Assembly: GCA_047495785.1 (NCBI GenBank)
Contig: JBLDXI010000021.1
Span: forward strand, 1,240,001 to 1,304,000
Length of the DNA: 64,000 bases
Reading direction: 5' to 3'
Source of the DNA: Lepidodermella squamata
Taxonomy: Eukaryota; Gastrotricha
Positions within the stretch are counted from its first letter, which is position 1; the number at the start of each line of letters is the position of its first letter. Below, piece after piece: positions 50,975-63,400 of this stretch. The translations under genes and the position numbers were made by a program. A model generated the notes under the pieces. The model was not told the DNA's origin and ran no database searches. It saw nothing but the letters and a program-made list of their open reading frames with translations.

Positions 50975-52465
50975 TTAAACACCTAAATAAAAATTCAACA
51001 GCAATTGCAACATTGTATACGAACACAAGACAATTAATGGAAGAAATTCTCCATAACAACTCAATCAGGAGATTCTATTTCTAAGGTTGTATCTTCTATA
51101 ATAGACATCTTGAACAGAAAGTTACAACAATAAATTAAAAGCAATGCGCCGACGCAGTCGGTACATATCATAGCTTCAAATTAAATAAAACTCTAACTGG
51201 CCGAAAAATTCAACCTATGCAATAGTAAACGTTTAAGAACCAAAAGAATATTCAAAAACGTTACGACAATCGAATCGAAAATTATCAATAACATATGTCA
51301 GTCATCTTCTATCTTTCATCTTCTATTTACGGGTTTCAGTAATGAAAATGCATTCAATGGCAAGAAAAGAGAAATGCTCAACAAGCAAGAAATTTTCGCC
51401 AACTAATAGCATCATGAGATTGATATAAATGCATGATTGACAGGCGCATTAAAGTTACAGTTTACTCAAACCCGCCTACAATTACACCTAAATGGCAGAT
51501 TCAAGGGCACTCCTCGAACTAAAATATCTGGAATAAAAGGGGTAGCAATTGTTAGCCCATCTTGAATTGGTTGGCGATTGAAGAGAACAAAGAAACATAA
51601 GAGCGGCGCCTGCAATGACATGTGCGCAGGTGCATGAACGTGTATAAATGATAACTAGTTTGTAATACGAGCATGATATGACATACTCGTTTCCTATGGC
51701 TCGCCCTGTTTGGTACATTATACGCCCTTAACGCCTAGCGCATGATGTTTTCGAGACGCAGTTCGCGAGGCATTGTTCTGAAGATCGGCAAACAAAATCC
51801 CCCGAAACAAACTCATTCTAACCCTCTATTTCCCCCCTTTTGCATTCAAATTTTACTATAGTAGAAATTTCGTTAAATTATTAAACATTCAATTTTTAAA
51901 CGTTTTATAGATCTAAATTTTTATATAGGTGAGGAGTGTAAAATTTTCAATTTTTTAATCGCACGTTCCGCGGAATTTTGGCGGCGGTTCCTCGAACTCG
52001 GAAATCAGGGACATGACTGTGGTACACTGGCATACGGGAAACGGCCCATGCCTCTTAGATGTATGCCTTTCTAGTTGAATGTTAATAAGGGCTAACTTGT
52101 TTACCTTTGACCTTTGACTTCGATATTCGTAATAGGGCTAATATAGCTAACCATAGAGTTAGTGGGGTGGTGGAATCCGAAAGCGGAAATCTGAAATCAT
52201 AGTGATAACACTATTCCCATCTCAGCAGTATGTGCTTGTAAAGGATGAATGGTGCTTTTGTAATGCCTTCTAAATGCCCTCGGCGCCTCGTCGGACATAC
52301 CCACAATTGGTACCCCACAATTTCGACATCGCTACACGCCACTAAGGTTACAAAAAAATGTTTGCGCTTGTGTGACGAGAAGTCTTGAGATACAGTAGAT
52401 TTGCTGGGATATGTACATTTAACATTCTTGTTCATTGCGCGCTAATTTCTCCAGTAGGCTTTAAC
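50975..52465. other. divergent intergenic region between AGAP and PBX
   Basis: About 1.5 kb that must hold both promoters or 5' UTR exons. A direct repeat TTTACCTTTGACCTTTGACT near 52101-52120 reads on the minus strand as AGGTCA half-sites one base apart (DR1), a nuclear-receptor type site. No gene found. PBX may have an upstream non-coding exon ending before the TTCTCCAG acceptor at about 52454. Confidence 0.5.
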
Positions 52466-53756
52466 ATGACGCAGAATTTCCAATACACCGATATGATCAA
52501 TCCTGGTCCAATTAGCAACCAGTCCGGTTTCGTGAAGCGGGACGTATCGGAATTGCTCAATCAGATAATGTCCATCAATGACCAAACCCTGGATGCGGCT
52601 CAAGCCAAGAAGCAAGCACTCGGATCTCATCGCTACCGGCATGTACTCTATCAGGTTATTCAATCTCAATAATGTCGGAACCGTCTTTTTAACATTTTTA
52701 TATTCCAGGTATTATGCGAAATCAAAGAAAAAACCGGATTGATGATTCGAACTACCGGTGATGAAGACTTACCCGATGCTCAACTTGTAAGGCTTAACAA
52801 TATGCTTTACGCTGAGGGTGTCGCTGGTCCCGACGGTCAGGCAGCGACTGCAGTTGCGCAGCAACAGCAGAGTCCTCCTGACTCAGCAATCGAACATGCC
52901 GATTATCGGGCAAAGCTGGCTGAAATTAGGAGAATTTACCATCAGGAGCTGGAGAAATATAAACAAGCGTGCAATGAATTCACGAGTCACGTGGTGAATT
53001 TACTCCGTGAACAGAGTCGCACCCGCCCTATCCGGCAGCAAGAAATTGACCGCATGGTTGCAATTATTCGAAAGAAGTTCCAAGCTATTGAAATTCAGTT
53101 GAAACAATCAACTTGCGAAGCCGTGATGATTTTACGGTCCAGATTTCTCGACGCGCGGAGAAAGCGTCGTAACTTCAGCAAGCAGGCGACAGAAGTATTG
53201 AACGAATATTTTTACTCTCATTTGTCGAACCCGTATCCCAGCGAAGAAGCGAAAGAAGAACTGGCGAGAAAATGTGGTATCACTGTTTCTCAAGTATCTA
53301 ACTGGTTCGGAAACAAGCGAATTCGTTACAAGAAAAATATCGGTAAAGCTCAAGAGGAGGCTAATTTGTACGCCGCAAGGAACGCTGCCGCTCAGCAAGG
53401 TGGATCAGTCATGACCCGGTCGCCATCCCCTGGCCTAGGAACTGGAACTCCAGTATCTAGTGATGACGAAGATGTGCACAGCGTTGGTGGTGAATTGGAT
53501 CCAGCTATTGCCGCTCGAATTACGAGTGTAGTCCCCTCTGACGTCTCTAGCGCTGTCGGTCTTGCCCCAATGTTTACTCTGAGTCATATGTATCATCTTT
53601 CTGGCTACAATCTTTCAGAACAAGATCAGGTAAGACTTTAATAATGTTGTTACTGTGATTCCTAATTCGAATTTTCAGAATGCTGCTCTTTTGCAACAAG
53701 TGCAATCAAGTTCGCTGCAGAACGGAGCCAACCCACAAGGCCACCAATCGCTATAA
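52466..53756 (+). CDS. PBX: PBX/Extradenticle TALE homeodomain transcription factor
   Basis: Three exons (52466-52654, 52709-53629, 53679-53756) give 395 residues. The PBC-A domain begins [20 protein letters not shown] and continues [20 protein letters not shown] follows an Ala/Gln stretch ([19 protein letters not shown] and [20 protein letters not shown]). The TALE homeodomain (about 212-274) shows the three-residue loop extension ([20 protein letters not shown]) and the recognition helix [21 protein letters not shown] proteins bind DNA with Hox partners through the Hox hexapeptide, and a gene with that hexapeptide lies at the start of this window. The sequence is extremely conserved. C. elegans would call this ceh-20 and fly exd. 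An acceptor 12 bases before the Met implies an upstream leader exon or trans-splicing. Confidence 0.96.
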
Positions 53757-54480
53757 GTGCCAGCCTCGCTAATACGAGTGATTCAGCTAGTTATATTATG
53801 AAATAATTACAACGAATGCTGTTATATATTTCAGCTGTCTTTTTCTCTTGTTTCCATTACAACTCGTGTTTAATAAGGAAAACAACGATTGGTTTTCTTT
53901 TCTTATTAATAATGATATGTCTTGTTGTTTCCGAATTGTGCGCCTGTCATTTTTATAACCATGAATGAGCTCAAAGCTCTATGCAGCCGTGCAACATACT
54001 TGCTCTAAACATATTGTTTCATTTATATATACTTCATCTATCTCAATTATCTCGAGTCTTATTTGTTAAGGTGGAGTCATGGTGATTTTTATCTACACTT
54101 GTCTACAATTTTTCTCGCTCCTCGAAAATAAGCCCAAGTATCTGATCTACGCTTCCTCTTCTTCGAGTCTCGTTTATACTATTCATCAGGCAATTTTTGC
54201 CATTTTTCCTGATTTGTGAGTGTTTTTATCGATAAAGAGTTTGCCATGATCGCCTGTGGCCTCCCTTGTTTTGTTTTACTATGATGACGATCATTGTTTT
54301 ATTGTGTCTTGTTGACCCACTGTCTTGTTTTATTCCTCGTCTCCGTCGCTAGCGATCCTGGTTTGTTTGGTTTGTGTTGGAGTTTATTAGCGAATACATT
54401 TTAAAACTGATAATTTACATCTTGCATTTCTTAATTTTAGGTATTATTATTTATATTATTTGTTTTCACCCTACTCAATT

Positions 54481-55158
54481 ATGGCTCAGGCCCCTAATCA
54501 AAGGAGGCTATCGTAAGCGGTTTTTTTATATGCAATATTTTGAATTTCACTGCCGGTTTTTAGGTCATCCGGTCAAAGTTTGTATTCAATTTTGGGGTTG
54601 GAGAAAACAGCGCAGCATGACGAAGTCCGAAAAGCATATAAGCAGATGGCGCTAAGGTTCCACCCAGACAAAAACTCAGGCGACCCCGAAGCTGCTGAAA
54701 AGTTCAAAGAAATCGGGAAAGCTGCCGCAATATTGTCAGACCCAACCAAACGGGCGTTATACGACCGATATGGCTCGGCTGGCATCTACCTAGCTGAACA
54801 ATTGGGCGACGATGCTGATGCGTTAGCGCCCTATCTGTTGTTGTCATCTCCAATTGCACGGTGTGTCTTAATCACGACTTGTATTCTTACCGGGTGCTTC
54901 TGTCTCGGGTGTTACTGTTGTTGTTGTTTCTGCAACTTTTGCTGCGGCAAGTGCAAGCCCAAGGCGATGCACCCCGACGGTGGCTTCCCGGACGAGCCGG
55001 ATGCGCGCGACTATGAGCGACTCGGAACCGGCGACAGCACGGCGACGACGCCGAGTGTGGAAGGTGCGCAGAACGCGACTCGCCAGCAGCCGGGCGCCGT
55101 CATCGATTCGCAGCCGCGGGCGCCCGACTTTGTCATGATGACCGGCTCAAGGCTATAA
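54481..55158 (+). CDS. DNAJC5: cysteine string protein (DnaJ-C5 type synaptic vesicle co-chaperone)
   Basis: Two exons (54481-54512 and 54564-55158) give 208 residues. The start is MAQAPNQRRLSSSGQSLYSI; the 11-residue first exon was found by matching the SGESLY-type start of the family across a 51-bp intron. The J domain has the HPD triad (LRFHPDKN) that activates Hsc70. The linker is followed by the cysteine string (CFCLGCYCCCCFCNFCCGKC, 13 Cys in this 20-residue block), which is palmitoylated in known CSPs and anchors them to vesicles. The acidic/Pro C-terminus ends at 55158. CSP keeps SNARE proteins folded at synapses. C. elegans dnj-14 is the expected orthologue. Confidence 0.96.
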
Positions 55159-56660
55159 CTGGCGGGTGAATGAGTGAGTGAATGAATGAAATGCAAATTG
55201 CGCACGCGTGTGCGAGAGGGAAGCGGTCTCCTATTTTATACTTCAACTATGCTACAAATAAATCTATTCAAGTCGACGCGTTCATAATGTAATTGATTTG
55301 TTGTTGTTTGCTGCTTCTATTATTTGGATTCTATTGGATTTGGATTCTATTATTGTGATTCGGATTTGTTTCAAGCGCCCGGGTCTAGTCTCCTCTCGAG
55401 TCTCAAATGAAATAGCCTTCCGCGAGACGTGACCACCGGGCGCTTGATGAATTATTCGTGTCGCTTGATTGTCCGGCCCCTTCTTCTTATTCGTGCTGAT
55501 GACTTTGATGACAATGAAATCAGAGGAATTTATTTACCTGATGTGATATTGAGAAACTGAAATTGTATCGGTGTTACGTTCGTGCTGGTTCTGCAATTGA
55601 GAAAAACACGATTACTTTCTATGCATTCCGTGCAGCTCTCTCCCGTTCATGTTTTTTCGTTATTTTCCCTCATGTTGAGCAGATACCTACCTTCAGGAGG
55701 ATCAAGTGCCTGGCAAATCGGGTTTCTGCTTCTTTTTTTGTTACCACACATTGTCTTTTTATATTGAATACGTCCATCGCACATTCTCTTGTTATAATAA
55801 CAGCTTTAATGAATGTTCGATTTTTTCCTGTCGATTATATGTTTTACTCTGCCGCGTTCTTTCTTCGATAATGAGAAGAGGAAAAAATCGCAGGTTGACA
55901 GCTGGTTGGTGCAAAAAATATGGATGAATTGAAAAAAACGGAATAAAAACCCGGAGGATTGGTGATTGCTCTTTTGTTTCGCGTGTTTATTATTCCACCA
56001 TATAGAATCATAGGCCTCGGATCGGCTTTCAGACTGCGCGCAGAAATGCATACCGGCGATATAGGATGTCAAAAACGCCGTCAGGGAATCATCGTAAGAA
56101 TATTCACATCGATCGGAGAGATAAAAAAAGAAAATACTATTATAAAAGGTACAACACAAAATTATTTTTTCAGTATTTATATAGAATCAACTTTCAATAA
56201 AAGACATCATGAATTTCTGAGTGTCATTTTTTTCAATAATTCGCGTCCAGCTCCTCTAACAATGCACAACGTCACTGATTGTCAGTTTCCGAAAACCTCC
56301 ACCAGAAAATAAAGGTTTAAGGGAGATTAAAACAGATATTATTATGGCGAAACTCAGAAAAGCAAGTTGTTAGCATTTCCTCACACGAATCAAAAGTTAC
56401 CGGAATTATTGCATTTTTCGGTTACCCTATGCGCAATCTGTTTAGGGGTTGGCACTCTACTGGTTTGAAACAATCAAATTGCAAATCAACCAAAAGCTCG
56501 AATAATTGTGTTACTAAGCCAACCCGATTCCTGTTACCTCAAACTAAGAGAAAGACGCCCATTTTGTTGGTAGTGACAATAATTATTATTATCCGCAATA
56601 AATAATAGCAACAATAAACACGCAGAAATTGTTTTCTGTGAAAACAGTGGGAACAGTCTA
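55159..56660. other. convergent intergenic region
   Basis: About 1.5 kb between the 3' ends of the cysteine string protein and pyruvate dehydrogenase kinase. Overlapping small ORFs on both strands (55563-56312) are AT-rich, and I see no homology. Possible long 3' UTRs. No repeat found. Confidence 0.45.
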
Positions 56661-58853
56661 TCAGCTATGGTGATGGCGAACTTGTTCGATGACTACCCCA
56701 GCATGAGATGCAGCGGCGGCTCGAGAGGCGTCGAGCCAGTGACTTGTCTCGGGTATCGCCTTACCCTCGTAGGCGCGACTCGCCTCAGCCCGGGTATAGG
56801 CTGGCAGCAACTCGCTCGCTTCGGTGGGTAGATTTCTCAGGTAAACATACGCATCCGTCCCATAGCCGTCGATGCTTGCCAGCATAATATCGCCGTTGAA
56901 ATACCTCGCGTATAGCCTCGCCAATGGCAGACCGTAGCCGTAACCAGCCATAGGAACGACGTATCCTTCGTCAAACTCGCTCTCTTGACCAGGAATGACT
57001 GGAGTTTTCGCAGTTGTGAAGGCGTAATTGAAGACCATGTCGATTTTACTCCTCGGAATTCCACCGCCGCGATCTGAAACTCGAATGGTGATGTCATGCC
57101 GACCCTGGCAAATCACCGCTCGAATAGGTGCTAATTCTTTTTCGCTGAAAAATTGTAATTTTTAATAGAAATTTCAAGCAATCGAAGAAAACTACTTGTT
57201 TTGATAGGAATTTTCGCCTTTTTCAGTTTCAGCACGCATGGCATTTTTGATAAGTTCAAACAAAATGTGATGAATATGCGATGGAACATAAATGAGCGTG
57301 ACCGGTGAATCGGCAGGCTGTTTAACACCCATCTACAAATAACGAAAATAACGTAAAATTTTCAGACAAGCGAATTTACGAGAATATACCTTGTAAATTT
57401 CCAACTCGAGTTTCGGTGAGCAATTGTAGTTATTTTCGCATAACACTCTCGCATCTTCATACGCGTCATTTAAGGCGACTGTCACGTTGCAATTCGGATC
57501 AATACATCCGATGTTTTTCGTCTTTGAATTCGCTGGTTTCGGCGAGAAAAGTAAAACTGAAAAGAACGCGATTATTCTAATTATTATTCGTCAATTATCG
57601 GAAATTACTGTGTTGATGCTGGAGCATTCGAATGCTAATTTTCGACATGTAGAAGCGGTCCAGAAAATAGTGAATTTGTCGCTCGGTTGACGCGTCTAGG
57701 CCATGCTTGTCGCGCAGTTCCATTACACCACGCGCAATTACGGGAACAACATCGCTATAATGCAAAGTGTTTTTAAAACTTTCATCGCAAAATATCAGGT
57801 GTTGTTAAGACACATAAAATAAAAATGAGCATGTTAGTAATAAGGCTCAGCAAGCACACAACACGAAAAATACCTATGGCGGTTCAAGATGTTGGGCAGA
57901 AGTTCGCGAAATCTGAAATATAGGAAATTTAGGACTTGAAAGCTGAGATTTCTAGATATTCTAACCTTCTTAGAACCATGGGATCCTTCTCGTTTTCATT
58001 TTGAAACTGGACAACTTCCTTGAAACTGAGGACATACCAGTCTCGGACCATGCTGACATTTTTGTTTTCCTACGTTAAAACCAAGTTATTGCAATTTAAA
58101 TCGAAATATCAGTAACTTACCAGCAACTTTTTCGGCAAATGGTCCATTTCTTTGATCATATTACTGAGTCGGACGGGAATTTCGCCGCGAAGAAAGCAGA
58201 ACGCATCTTGTTCGGACGGTTTTTCGCCTGAAATGAATAAGAACAAAATTCAGAGGGGTTTGTTTTTGAAGAATATTAGAAATGCACACCAAAATCGAGT
58301 AAATTCTTAATAGACAGTGGCGAAGGTCGAAACGCCGCAAAATGTTCAATCATTTGCAGAACGGTACCCGCTGGCGCAGGAGGTGTTGTAAAATTGCACC
58401 TCTGCTTAGTATAACAACAACGATTGACCCCAAATTAGCAGGTCGAGTTTACTAAAACTTGCCATCAATACATCGAGGACACCACTAAACTTCTTTGACA
58501 ACACACAGCGTGACGTGAACCCTAACATTGTGACGCTAGGCGGCTGCCAGCAGTAAACAGGAAAATCCAAGTAAGTAGTTATTAAACAACTCAAACTAAT
58601 AATTGGCTAGCAACACAAAAGTGATCACACAAAGCTGAAACATACCAAATTCTAAATGCCGTTTCATGGAAACAGGGCGGGGTTTGAAATGGGAGTAGGT
58701 GTTAATAAGTGCTTCTATGTGCTCTCCAGACTGGCGTTTGTGATACGCATGTTCAAAGCGTCTTTGGATGGCATTTACGCTAGGTATTGCTTTGCGTAAA
58801 GCGAATCCGATGACGCTGCTGTTAGTCACATTCAAACTGGTTAACCAGCGCAT
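56661..58853 (-). CDS. PDK: mitochondrial pyruvate dehydrogenase kinase
   Basis: Exons 58853-58646, 58227-58121, 58069-57966, 57912-57874, 57754-57609, 57556-57390, 57332-57196 and 57144-56661 give 463 residues. The basic start (MRWLTSLNVTNSS...) is a mitochondrial leader. The helical N-domain carries CFLRGEIPVRLSNMIKEM and DVVPVIARGVMELRDKHG. The GHKL ATPase domain has the N box HHILFELIKNAMRA, the G1 box DRGGGIP and the G2 box GYGYGLPLARLYARYF. The enzyme phosphorylates and inhibits the E1 subunit of pyruvate dehydrogenase. An extra exon at 58290-58401 encodes a second version of the end of exon 1 (FRPSPLSIKNLLDFG against FKPRPVSMKRHLEFG), with the same exit phase, so alternative first parts are likely. 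Confidence 0.93.
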
Positions 58854-61251
58854 ATTTCAAGAGCAATCGTTATTGATGACAGGCAAGGTGCATATTCAGT
58901 GAGCTGTGACCTCTCAAATAAATTAATTTAAATCATCCTATAAGATAAAAAACAGCATTATTAACAAAGAGGAGATATAAACCTCACAACTTGTTTCCAC
59001 AGGATATGCAGGCTTCACACCTTATCGACTAGACAGCCAGACTCCAATTCACATTCAAAGCCACTAAACATTCAGGGAGCGCGTTACACACCCTAACAAA
59101 AAATTCGAGTAACGGCGAGGCATTATAACCACGAAGTTTTGACGCCTCCTTATCAACACCCTAAATAACATCTTAGCTCTCGAGTATATGTTATGTACAA
59201 CAATTACCGTGAGACGTATAAAACGGCAGATTACTGTTACGTAGGACGGCGTGTTTACGAAAACAGCTCTCTTAGTTTCTTAATATGGCTGGAGAAAAGC
59301 GTGTAAGAATGCTTCATTCGGGGCTTGGGCCCCATTTAGAACCTTTGGTCGCGCCTCGCGCCACTCGTCAAGCATGTCAAGTGTCAAGCTAACTAAACCT
59401 GATACTTGAAAATTAATTGGCATTCTCGACTCTCTCTAATTGATGTTTGAATTTGTTCGAATGGATGAAACTTCACTTACTATCTACTGGCGTTCAAACG
59501 CATGAAACAAGTAAAGAAAATGTGCACTACGATGGAATTGAGATTATACCAAATATATCCCTTCGCAGACATCAATGAGTTACCCAAGGTTACAGTAATG
59601 ACAATAAGTTTCAAGCGCATAAAGCACAAAATCAAGGGTATGAAATGGAAGTCCATTGCGACTTCATCTATGGAAACGAATTTACGTTTCCGGACTTTAA
59701 GTTAGAAAGAAACTTGATTAAATTAATTCAACCGGGAGCATGTCGTGAATATGCTAGTTCGTAATTAGGCATGTCAAGATAATAGACGATATGATCATCT
59801 TTTGTCGACAGCATTGGTAACATGCTAAAATGGATTCAGGCATGTAATTGAAAGAAGGCAGATAAGTAGTTGAACAGGAATAGGGAATAGCAACACTATT
59901 TTTATAAGTACAAAAAAAGCAATTGCAATCGTCCCAATGAGTTGGGGGACGTCTGGACTTCCGGACTTCAGGCTTCGGACTTTGACCTTTGACCTTTGAC
60001 CTGAAGGCTTTGCTCTTTGGCGAAATGCCAATCGGCTGGCAGATCAGACATCAGAATGGTCCTTGATCGAAAGATACCAACGCACAAATCGCGGCTCTAC
60101 CAATGATTTTTGAAGGTAAAGATTAAAGATTCTGAGATTAAAATACAGACATGAGTAACAACGAGGTGTTCCAAATCGAAGGAAAGCCAGGTCAAGTGAC
60201 GTAAGTATGAATTATGAATTTAAAGTAACAAGGTGCATCCACCAAGCCAACTTCTGGCTCTGGTTATCCAATATTCTAGCCCTTACTGAGTGATATGCCT
60301 AGCGAAATCTTACTAGTTCTCGAGGGAAGAAAAAGCTGCCCTGACTTTTGCAAAGGTTTCCTGAAGTGAACATTTCAGCCAATTTGGCGTAAGAAATCAG
60401 CGTGACTTCCGAAAGAATCTTTCATACTGACTGCTGGCTGCTGGCTGCTAGCCAGTATTTCAAAGGTATTACGGCAGGCGGTATTAGGGTCACCCAAGCT
60501 GGTATAACTGGCGGTGTGTCTCGGGCACTGTCCGAATCGAGAACGCTTTCCTTGCTCAACAATGTCTTTTGTCGTTAATTTTGTTTTCATGCCCTGAAAT
60601 ACTTTCCAACTATGACATTATTGCTCTTAATATGCTGGTAAAATTCGTGGGAGCTAAAATAATAATTCTCAAAATGAGAAAATCCGTCGCGAGGTTTTGG
60701 GTCAAACCAGGGCGGCCGCGTCGGCTTGAACCAGGCCGAAAGTCGAAAGTAGCTTTTCGCCAAACACGGTGTACGGTGTAAAGGTGAGGGATAAGGGATA
60801 AGGTGACATGCTGCAGTTGTTTCTATCTACTCCAAGTTTTAAGCTTAACCTTCGGATTCGGAAATTTCGCCCTGTTCACGTATAAAACAAGTTCCTTTGG
60901 CAATTCGCGAAGACTTCTTGACATTGGAAAACGGCAACACGAAACTGCTCCATCCTCTCCTCGAAAGTTATTAACTGTAGGGGGCAGCCTGTTTCCGCTT
61001 TCCGCTGCCTTTCAATTCCCTGAATTGAATATTTCGAAAGCTTCGGTGTGAAAGGTACGCCCATCTTTATCGCAAGTTCAAAGTAGGTAGATGTCCCCTT
61101 AGAGCACTAAACTGTGAAAGTAATGTTTGCTACAGTTACGGAAACAAGTTTATTTTTTCCTCCACGTTATTTCCATTCAGAGTGGTAGTATACTTATTCC
61201 CCTTCTCCCATGATTTTACATAAGCACTCCTGTTTCTTTATCTTATAGAAA
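58854..61251. other. intergenic region
   Basis: About 2.4 kb. A triple TGACCTT repeat (TTTGACCTTTGACCTTTGAC at 59981-60000) is a perfect DR1-type array on the minus strand. Short CTGGCTG repeats lie near 60432-60450 and GGATAAGG repeats near 60789-60802. A single candidate first exon (60150-60199, MSNNEVFQIEGKPGQVT then GTAAGT) has no partner exon. No gene called. Confidence 0.5.
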
Positions 61252-62718
61252 ATGATAAGGTCATTTAAAAGATACATTTTCCCTGCAACAGCAGTCTATC
61301 GCAATCACAAATGCCTGATTAATCCGAGGCGATACCAATGGAACGTCGCAGAAGAGATTTCCGAAGTTGTTCCTAACGCGTTCAGATCACCGTTTTCGCT
61401 GGTTGAACATGATTTAAACAATATTCCAATCGCGATTGGTGAGGTAAAAATGGCTCAACGCTGCTTTGATAAGTCAACACTGATTCTAATGTACTTAAAT
61501 CTAGGAATTGACTATTGGCGACAAAAAGCTGGAGTTCGCTTCACGTTACCATTTTGACCAGCTAGGAAAATTATTTCGCCCCACCCTCGTACTGCTCATG
61601 GCTCGCTTGGTCAATGCTCAAATCAACACTAATAACCGATTGCAGAATGAAGCGTAGACAAGATTTTCTATATGTGATCATATCAACAGCCTATTTTTTA
61701 GACTATTCTCTCGCCAGTTCAGAGTGGCTATGATTGCAGAAATGATTCACACCGCAAGTCTTATACACGATGATATTTTGGATAGCTCTCCGGTGCGTCG
61801 GAATCAACCGACTTTACACTGCTCGGTTGGTCTAAAAACTGCTGTTCTTACTGGAGATTTCATTTTGTCTCGTGCGTCTCGTCTAATTGCTCGTTTAAAT
61901 AACTGTGCGGTGACTGAGATTCTTGCCCTTATACTGGAAGATCTTGTAGTTGGTAAGTAGAAGCAGATCATCTGGTTTTATTGGTTTTCATTATATTTCT
62001 GATTTTAGGCGAATTGATGCAAGCCAATGGCGCGGATGACAAAGCACAAGAGATATCGCCCAACGCCTTGTCTTCCGTCGATTTATCGACAATAAAACCT
62101 TCATGCCGTCATTTTTTCAGCCACTACCTCGAGCGGATATACTATAAAACCGCAAGTCTAATGGCGAACAGTTGCAAAGCTGTTGGAGTTGTCTCAGACT
62201 GCAACCCAGAGCTCGTTAAAGCTGCTTTTGAGATTGGTCGTGCAATTGGAATGGCCTTCCAAATTATGGACGATCTACTGGACATTACCAGTCAGCTCGA
62301 ACCTGATACGCTAGGAAAACCCGCTGGTGCTGATTTGAAACTTGGCTTGGCAACTGCTCCTGTATTATATGCTTCGATGGAGGTTGATATTTTGCATTAT
62401 TTATGTTGCTTAAAATGCAATTCTTGAATTTTGCAGCATCCGCAGCTTTTAGAATTAATCCGGCGGCGGTTCTCTCAAGAAGGCGATGTAAATACTGCTC
62501 TTTCAATGATTCATGAGGTATGACGCAACTTGATAATATTGTTTGGCGCTAACAGATAATTTGAAAATTTCTAGTCTGGGGCTATCGACAGGACTCGAAA
62601 ATTGGCCAACCAGCACGCCACTCATGCTGTTCAACTCCTTAATACCTCTTTTATAGACTCACCTTACCGAACTGCCCTATCGACCCTAGCGATGTTCGTG
62701 ATAGAACGCAATAAGTGA
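61252..62718 (+). CDS. PDSS1: all-trans polyprenyl diphosphate synthase subunit 1 (ubiquinone side chain)
   Basis: Six exons (61252-61443, 61505-61653, 61702-61952, 62009-62382, 62437-62517, 62575-62718) give 396 residues. A basic mitochondrial-type leader (MIRSFKRYIFPATAVYRNHK) precedes the isoprenyl synthase fold. The first Asp-rich motif is HDDILDSSPVRR, the second is MDDLLDIT, and GKPAGADLKLGLATAPVLYA follows as in the family. The enzyme builds the polyprenyl tail of coenzyme Q. The first donor was set at GAG/GTAAAA (61443), because only that keeps the frame into ELTIGDKKLE. Relative to vertebrate PDSS1 there is an insert of about 20 residues after GELMQANGADDKAQ. C. elegans coq-1 is the expected orthologue. 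Confidence 0.93.
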
Positions 62719-63112
62719 CACGCGTAAACAAACAAAAACACATATAACAACTTTACCTATAAAACCAATGTTTGATGAAGTGCCGCTTCTTTCAAATCAA
62801 CACGGTTAGATTAATGTTCACCCGTCCACACGTTCATTTTTCTGAGATATGATCGATTGTATCCTTGTTGCTGTTTAATATTAGTTTCTTACATTGCTCT
62901 TATTCGACGTAAATGTTATTTTCTTCTGCGTCGGTGGTGAAAGCGATTCAACGGGCAAAGAAGATCGAAAACGATAATAAATACAAGATGAATTTGTTTG
63001 AGACTGACTTTTTCGAGATTAAACAAACAAAATACCAGAAAATAATCTAGTGCAAACAAAAAAATAATGATATGAAGACACGGAATCTCTATGAGTAAAC
63101 GCGCCAAAAGAT
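62719..63112. other. convergent intergenic spacer
   Basis: About 390 bp between the PDSS1 stop and the stop of the minus-strand FG-rich fragment. No feature supported. Confidence 0.45.
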
Positions 63113-63370
63113 CTAGCCGCCTGAATCACTGCTATCCCAGAAATTACTGGGCCGTTGTGTGACGACAATACCGGGTGAAGCACCGAAATCAGGCGTGGCT
63201 CCGAAGCTAGGCGAGCTGCCCAAACCAGCAGCCGCAACGAAACCACTAGGAGCAGGACTATTTCGGGCTATTCAACACCCAAAAATGTATAATTTTTCAT
63301 GTCTACCCGAGGTGAGATTACCTGGCTTACATGGCTGAGACGCAGTGCCAAAAGAAGCACTGCCACCGAA
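63113..63370 (-). CDS. C-terminal fragment of an FG-rich (nucleoporin-like) protein
   Basis: Two exon pieces share one frame: 63370-63322 and 63267-63113, joined by an intron with a GTAATC donor and a TGAATAG acceptor. The product reads FGGSASFGTASQPCKP, then ARNSPAPSGFVAAAGLGSSP, then SFGATPDFGASPG, and ends NFWDSSDSGG. Four FG dipeptides in a Ser/Ala/Pro/Thr-rich context suggest a nuclear pore FG protein such as Nup214, but the piece is too short to be sure. On its 5' side the coding sequence runs straight into the (AATA)n tail of a LINE, with no splice acceptor between. The gene appears interrupted here, or this is a residual fragment. Confidence 0.4.
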
Positions 63371-63400
63371 TTTATTTATTTATTTATTTATTTATTTATT
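63371..63400. repeat. (TTTA)n microsatellite, tail of the LINE
   Basis: Perfect TTTA tandem of 30 bases. In the minus orientation it reads (AATA)n and lies at the 3' end of the LINE fragment, where non-LTR elements carry simple-repeat tails. Confidence 0.85.

Noticed and set aside
55563-56312. Overlapping small ORFs on both strands
   Set aside because: AT-rich shadows in a convergent intergenic region; no motif.
60150-60199. Candidate first exon (MSNNEVFQIEGKPGQVT followed by GTAAGT)
   Set aside because: Looks like a real start, but every downstream join that I tried hits a stop; too little to call a gene.
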